Below, piece by piece: positions 14,165 through 17,404 of a DNA stretch of 17,404 bases (its first letter is position 1; the number at the start of each line of letters is the position of its first letter). Source of the stretch: Crocinitomicaceae bacterium (lineage in GTDB: Bacteria; Bacteroidota; Bacteroidia; Flavobacteriales_D; Sanyastnellaceae); assembly GCA_020848015.1 (NCBI GenBank), contig JADLBA010000206.1, positions 1-17,404 on the forward strand, in the 5' to 3' direction. Under the pieces are notes generated by a model, which saw only the letters and a list, made by a program, of their open reading frames with translations, did no database searches and was not told the DNA's origin. A program made the translations under genes and the position numbers.

Positions 14165-14197
14165 CAAAAATAAATGCTGTCGTTGCGAACCACCAAA
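14165..14197 (-). promoter_or_regulatory. Promoter of the response regulator gene (TTTG-N21-TATTTTTG)
   Basis: The minus strand has a full-match -7 box TATTTTTG (14172-14165) and a TTTG (14197-14194) 21 bases upstream, slightly longer than the 18-base spacing seen elsewhere here. A start near 14160 leaves a leader of about 11 bases before the GTG at 14149 and excludes the upstream ATG at 14215. Confidence 0.5.
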
Positions 14198-14440
14198 CCG
14201 GCGCGGCAACTTCATTTTGAATTACCTCGAAAACCCGCACAGATTTTTTCATTCATCTATGCGCTCGCCCTGCATTACTCCAGTGGCCGGAAAGATAACA
14301 GTAAAGAAAATTTTTGAGGATTCGGGGGCGCAATCGCGATCACATACTCGGTGAATACCCCAAAAAAGCAGATATAGCTACCCAAGTGAATATTGAACCG
14401 CATAGAAGTTCCGTTGCATAATCCTGAAAAATAATTTCCA
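14198..14440. other. Interval with no supported gene
   Basis: Between the response regulator promoter and the stop of the phosphoglycosyl transferase gene I see no recognisable coding sequence, no RNA gene and no hairpin followed by a U run. Short plus-strand frames here are antisense or lack family features. It presumably holds the 3'UTR of the glycan operon. Confidence 0.4.
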
Positions 14441-15028
14441 TCACGAAAAAATACGGACTATGGTCTGCCAGATGATCCTGAGATCGGTGGAAAATTTCAC
14501 GTTCTCGATGTACTCCTTATTCAGCCGGAGCTTGGTAGGCATAACCTCCGTGATATATGTTTTTTCAGGGTTCTCTGATCGTGCCAACAATTCTGACTCG
14601 GAAAAATATTTCAGGGATGCAAAATCGGTCAGACCGGGTCGGACGGTCAGTACTTTTTTTTGTTCGTCATTATAGAGAGCCACATAACGGGGCACTTCAG
14701 GCCGGGGGCCTACTACCGACATATCACCGATAAAAATATTCAGCAATTGAGGCAACTCATCTATTTTATACTTTCTCAGATAATAACCTACCCGGGTAAT
14801 TCGCTCATCGCGGGCTCCAATAGTAATCTGGCCGCTCTTTTCAGCATCCACTTTCATAGTCCTAAACTTCAGAAGCCTGAATTGGCGGGAATTTTTCCCA
14901 ACCCTTGTCTGCCTGAATAAGGCTCCTCCTCTGCTGTCGGCAATAATAAAAACTGCGATCAGAAACATAAACGGAAAAAACAGTATAATAAAGAAAAGAG
15001 AGAATAGAATATCAAAGCCTCTTTTCAT
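14441..15028 (-). CDS. Small membrane phosphoglycosyl transferase (bacterial sugar transferase, PglC-like)
   Basis: Starts glycan assembly by moving a sugar-1-phosphate from a nucleotide sugar to undecaprenyl phosphate at the inner membrane. At 195 residues it is the minimal, single-domain form. It has one N-terminal hydrophobic segment (about 7-31) that in PglC dips into the membrane as a re-entrant helix, then the signatures FRQTRVGKN (38-46), LLKFRTMKVDAE (52-63), KIDELPQLLNI with the catalytic dyad Asp90-Glu91, GDMSVVGPRPE (101-111) and VRPGLTD (129-135). The ATG overlaps the stop of the upstream aminotransferase by 4 bases, so the two are translationally coupled. The pairing resembles PglE-PglC, suggesting a diamino or 4-amino sugar as donor, but no N-acetyltransferase or dehydratase is next to it. 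The donor is inferred, not shown. Confidence 0.95.
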   Translation of the reverse strand: MKRGFDILFSLFFIILFFPFMFLIAVFIIADSRGGALFRQTRVGKNSRQFRLLKFRTMKVDAEKSGQITIGARDERITRVGYYLRKYKIDELPQLLNIFIGDMSVVGPRPEVPRYVALYNDEQKKVLTVRPGLTDFASLKYFSESELLARSENPEKTYITEVMPTKLRLNKEYIENVKFSTDLRIIWQTIVRIFS

Positions 15029-16245
15029 CGCATAATTCTTTTAACTGCGGTAGAAATTGTATCAACTACGAATTTTGCATCTTCATCAGAAAGATCGTAA
15101 TAGACAGGAAGCGAAATCTCGTTGCTATATTGAGCCAATGCATTTGGGAAATCAGCTATGCGATACCCCATACCTTTATAAAATGAAAGCATCGGAAGTG
15201 GCTGGAAATGTACATTCAGTGAAATTCCTTCTTCTGCTGCGGCAACAATAATAGCATCGCGCTGGGCTTCTGTTGCATTTTTTATTCTCAAAAGAAAAAG
15301 ATGATAACTGCTTACTCTCGTAGCATCGCTGAATACCGGGGAGATTGCCCAGTCGAAGTTGGAAAAGAACTTACTGTACAATGTGCATATTTTTTTTCTT
15401 CGCAGCAATGTATCATTGTCATAGCGATCGAGCTCTACCAGACCTATAGCCGCCTGAATATCTGTCATATTGCATTTATATCCCGCCTCTATAATATCGT
15501 AGCGCCATTGTCCCGGCTGGTTTTTCGATAGAGCATCCTTCGTCTGACCGTGCAGTGCAGAAATATTCAGCGATTGCCAAATACTTTCATTGTCAAAAGG
15601 TTCAGGCAAATTGAGTATCACTGCACCTCCTTCGGCAGTGGTAAGGTTTTTCACCGCGTGAAAAGAGAAACCTGCTACATCCGTTTGTACGCCCGCACTT
15701 TTCCCCTTGTATCGCGCACCGAATGAATGTGCCGCATCATTCAGCACAAGTGGTCTTCCGAGTTTATTTTGAGGTTCACCGGCAGCCTCGAAACCCCGTT
15801 TTTTTATACTCCTTTGAACAACTTCCATAATTGCATCATAGTCACAAGGCCAGCCACCAATGTCAACCGGCATGATGGCTTTTGTTCTTTTAGTAATTGC
15901 CGCTTCAATGGCATCTGCTGATACAACAAATTCTCCTGGTGTGCAATCCACCATTACGGGGCGGGCACCAAGGTGAACCACAATATTGGCAGTAGCTGCA
16001 TAGGTATAAGCAGGCACAATGACTTCGTCGCCTTGACCCACACCAAACCACCGTAGCACAAGTTCCGCTGCGTTGGTCCAAGAGTTAAGACACAGCACTT
16101 TTTTACTCCCCGTGTAGGCGGCAATACGCCTTTCAAACTCCCTTGTACGCGGCCCCGTAGTAATCCAACCCGATCGAAGTACATCGGTAACAGCTGCAAT
16201 AGTGAGTTCATCTATCCGCGGAGGAGAAAAAGGAATCAATTTCAT
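15025..16245 (-). CDS. DegT/DnrJ/EryC1-family PLP-dependent sugar aminotransferase
   Basis: Transfers an amino group, usually from glutamate, to a keto-sugar nucleotide for surface glycan synthesis. The 406 residues show the family pattern: PFSPPRIDE at the N terminus, SGWITTGPRTREFE (25-38), LNSWTNAAEL (53-62) binding the cofactor phosphate, VIVPAYTYAATAN (75-87), LNDAAHSFGARY (168-179) where Asp170 contacts the PLP nitrogen, and FSFHAVKNLTTAEGG (193-207) with the Schiff-base Lys199. The stretch about 142-166, rich in Lys/Arg/Gly, looks like an insertion relative to shorter members. ATG start with a TATTTTCG -7 box ending only 7 bases upstream. The stop overlaps the start of the phosphoglycosyl transferase gene (ATGA), forming a two-gene unit. 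Whether the sugar is aminated at C3 or C4 cannot be read here. Confidence 0.95.
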   Translation of the reverse strand: MKLIPFSPPRIDELTIAAVTDVLRSGWITTGPRTREFERRIAAYTGSKKVLCLNSWTNAAELVLRWFGVGQGDEVIVPAYTYAATANIVVHLGARPVMVDCTPGEFVVSADAIEAAITKRTKAIMPVDIGGWPCDYDAIMEVVQRSIKKRGFEAAGEPQNKLGRPLVLNDAAHSFGARYKGKSAGVQTDVAGFSFHAVKNLTTAEGGAVILNLPEPFDNESIWQSLNISALHGQTKDALSKNQPGQWRYDIIEAGYKCNMTDIQAAIGLVELDRYDNDTLLRRKKICTLYSKFFSNFDWAISPVFSDATRVSSYHLFLLRIKNATEAQRDAIIVAAAEEGISLNVHFQPLPMLSFYKGMGYRIADFPNALAQYSNEISLPVYYDLSDEDAKFVVDTISTAVKRIMR

Positions 16246-16252
16246 TAGGGAG

Positions 16253-16260
16253 CGAAAATA
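16253..16260 (-). promoter_or_regulatory. Candidate -7 box of the aminotransferase/phosphoglycosyl transferase operon
   Basis: TATTTTCG on the minus strand matches TAnnTTTG at seven of eight positions and ends 7 bases before the ATG at 16245. With the 4-base gap inferred from tRNA-Ser, the transcript would have a leader of only about 3 bases. The -33 region has TTC rather than TTG. Confidence 0.42.
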
Positions 16261-16328
16261 GCCATTGAAGATTTTCAGGAAGCCATGAACAAGAGGGATT
16301 TTTAACTAATTTTTGGAGCCATAACACA

Positions 16329-16336
16329 TAGTTTTG
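16329..16336 (+). promoter_or_regulatory. Candidate -7 box for the outer-membrane receptor gene
   Basis: TAGTTTTG is a full match to TAnnTTTG. The nearest TTTG (16312-16315) is only 13 bases upstream, shorter than usual, so the -33 element is uncertain. A start near 16341 gives a leader of about 31 bases to the ATG at 16372 or 49 bases to the in-frame ATG at 16390. Confidence 0.42.
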
Positions 16337-16371
16337 CACACTGAAAAAAATATATATGCCGGGGTAAACCA

Positions 16372-17404
16372 ATGGCGAATACTTTTATAATGAATTTTTT
16401 TACCCTTAGGTTTCCTTGTTCTGTTCTCATTCTCATTCTTACCGTTGCTGTTTTTTCATGTAATACCTCTTTTGCCCAACCCGGCAGAAATGGTGGGCAA
16501 CCCAGTACCGCAAAAGGGAAAATCTACGGCAAGGTAATAGACGCATCGAGCGGCAAGTCGCTTGAATATGTAGTGCTGCAATTGTTTCAGAAATCAACCG
16601 CCGATAGTTCCTTGCGAAAACTGATCACCGGAGCGCTTTCAGAATCCAACGGCGACTTTAATCTCGTTGGAGTACCTACCGGAGAAAAACTGGTGCTTAC
16701 TGCTTCTATGGTCGGATTTACCCCGTTAGAGACAGAGGTATTCCTAAATGGCTCCGGGGGAATTCCCGAAAAAGATGTAGGCAACCTGCGACTTGAAATC
16801 TCTGCCATGATGAATACAGTAGAGATCATTGATTCTACTCCTGACTTCCGGATGGAATTCGACAAACGTATTTACGATGTGTCGAAAAACCCCGCCAATG
16901 CCGGCGGAACAGCCGAGGATGTATTGCGCAATATCCCATCGGTACAGGTTGATATGGATGGCAATGTCAGTATGAGAAACAATTCTCCTCAGATTTTCAT
17001 TGACGGACGGCCTACCACACTCACCATTGACCAGGTTCCCGCAGATGATATTTTGCGCGTTGAGGTCATTACCAATCCTTCTGCCCGCTACGATGCATCG
17101 GGAGGTGGTGGCGGTATCATCAATATTGTAATGAAACACAACAAGGCTTTCGGATACAACGGAAATGTACGGGTTGGAGTAGATAAAAGAGGAAAAATAA
17201 ACAGCGGATTTAATATCAATGTAAGAGAAAAAAAAATCAATTTTTTTCTGAATGGAAATGTCAATCAGCGAAAAAATATTTCCACAGGAACAACCACCCG
17301 CCACAACTTTGGAGAAACGGAAACCCTCCTTCAACAATCGCAGCAAAACATCAACAACGGTTTGATGATGAACGGAAAGTTCGGACTCGACTGGTTTATG
17401 GACA
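16372..17404 (+). CDS. TonB-receptor-like outer-membrane beta-barrel protein, N-terminal part (runs off window)
   Basis: The frame stays open to the right edge (344 codons visible). From the ATG at 16372: an N-terminal hydrophobic signal segment (about 15-35) ending TSFAQPG, where signal peptidase I would cut after Ala35; a carboxypeptidase-regulatory-like beta domain (about 48-145) with GKIYGKVIDASSGKSLEYV and SNGDFNLVGVPTGEKL; then a plug domain (about 163-258) with GGTAEDVLRNIPSVQVD, PQIFIDGRP, RVEVITNPSARYDASGGGGG and INIVMK; then the first barrel strands. This order is typical of Bacteroidota outer-membrane proteins of the OMP_b-brl type, usually 800-950 residues. Such proteins mediate or assist TonB-dependent transport, but the substrate is unknown and no SusD-like partner is visible. 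The second in-frame ATG at 16390 gives a shorter signal peptide and is an equally plausible start. It is divergent from the glycan operon. Confidence 0.92.
   Translation, partial: MANTFIMNFFTLRFPCSVLILILTVAVFSCNTSFAQPGRNGGQPSTAKGKIYGKVIDASSGKSLEYVVLQLFQKSTADSSLRKLITGALSESNGDFNLVGVPTGEKLVLTASMVGFTPLETEVFLNGSGGIPEKDVGNLRLEISAMMNTVEIIDSTPDFRMEFDKRIYDVSKNPANAGGTAEDVLRNIPSVQVDMDGNVSMRNNSPQIFIDGRPTTLTIDQVPADDILRVEVITNPSARYDASGGGGGIINIVMKHNKAFGYNGNVRVGVDKRGKINSGFNINVREKKINFFLNGNVNQRKNISTGTTTRHNFGETETLLQQSQQNINNGLMMNGKFGLDWFMD

Noticed and set aside
14150..14215. N-terminal extension of the response regulator to the ATG at 14215
   Set aside because: A full-match -7 box with an upstream TTTG lies within the extension, and response regulators begin just before the RILIVEDEE strand; GTG at 14149 fits.
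1..17404. CRISPR arrays, transposases, phage genes, toxin-antitoxin pairs or restriction-modification genes
   Set aside because: None is visible. The SNF2 protein alone is not evidence of a defence island, because its visible neighbour is enolase and no methyltransferase or nuclease partner is present in the window.

Overview
This looks like ordinary chromosomal DNA of a member of the Bacteroidota, probably near Chitinophagales or Sphingobacteriales (the order is inference). Four things support the phylum. A GWxTD-domain secreted protein and an OMP_b-brl-type outer-membrane receptor are both present. Start codons lack Shine-Dalgarno sequences. Many genes are preceded by a -7 element of the Bacteroidota type TAnnTTTG (also seen here as TAnnTTCG), in two cases with a TTTG/CTTG element 18 bases upstream. 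No phage, IS element, CRISPR array or defence island is visible.

Layout, left to right. (1) 1-1073: 3' part of a SNF2-family ATPase, convergent with enolase (1082-2368, minus), with only 8 bases between the stop codons. (2) 2369-2769: gene-free, then a solitary DUF2130 coiled-coil protein (2770-4044), more A-rich than its neighbours. (3) 4161-4326: a complete minus-strand tRNA-Ser(UGA) transcription unit, with promoter, tRNA and intrinsic terminator. (4) 4403-10150: a rightward series of a GWxTD secreted protein, a family 2 glycosyltransferase (TTG start), a ComEC-type DNA-uptake channel and an HMG-CoA lyase homologue. A hairpin joins the glycosyltransferase stop to the comEC start. (5) 10449-11581: leftward GRAM-domain protein and typical 2-Cys peroxiredoxin, divergent from a DEAD-box-family RNA helicase (11745-13043) that carries DECD in motif II. 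(6) 13044-13441: no gene, but an orphan minus-strand terminator and nested inverted repeats that could be a small RNA or a long 3'UTR. (7) 13442-16245: leftward OmpR/PhoB response regulator with no kinase beside it, then a translationally coupled pair, a DegT/DnrJ-type aminotransferase and a small phosphoglycosyl transferase. (8) 16372-17404: 5' part of a TonB-receptor-like outer-membrane protein running off the window.

Functionally this is a mixture of housekeeping (glycolysis, tRNA, RNA remodelling, peroxide detoxification), envelope and glycan functions (GWxTD protein, two glycan loci, outer-membrane receptor) and DNA uptake. I see no multi-gene undescribed system. The points most worth following up are the structured intergenic RNA candidate, the possible PD-(D/E)XK nuclease signature in the DUF2130 protein, the comEC start-site hairpin, and the -7 boxes placed so close to a tRNA and several start codons that leaderless transcripts are predicted.
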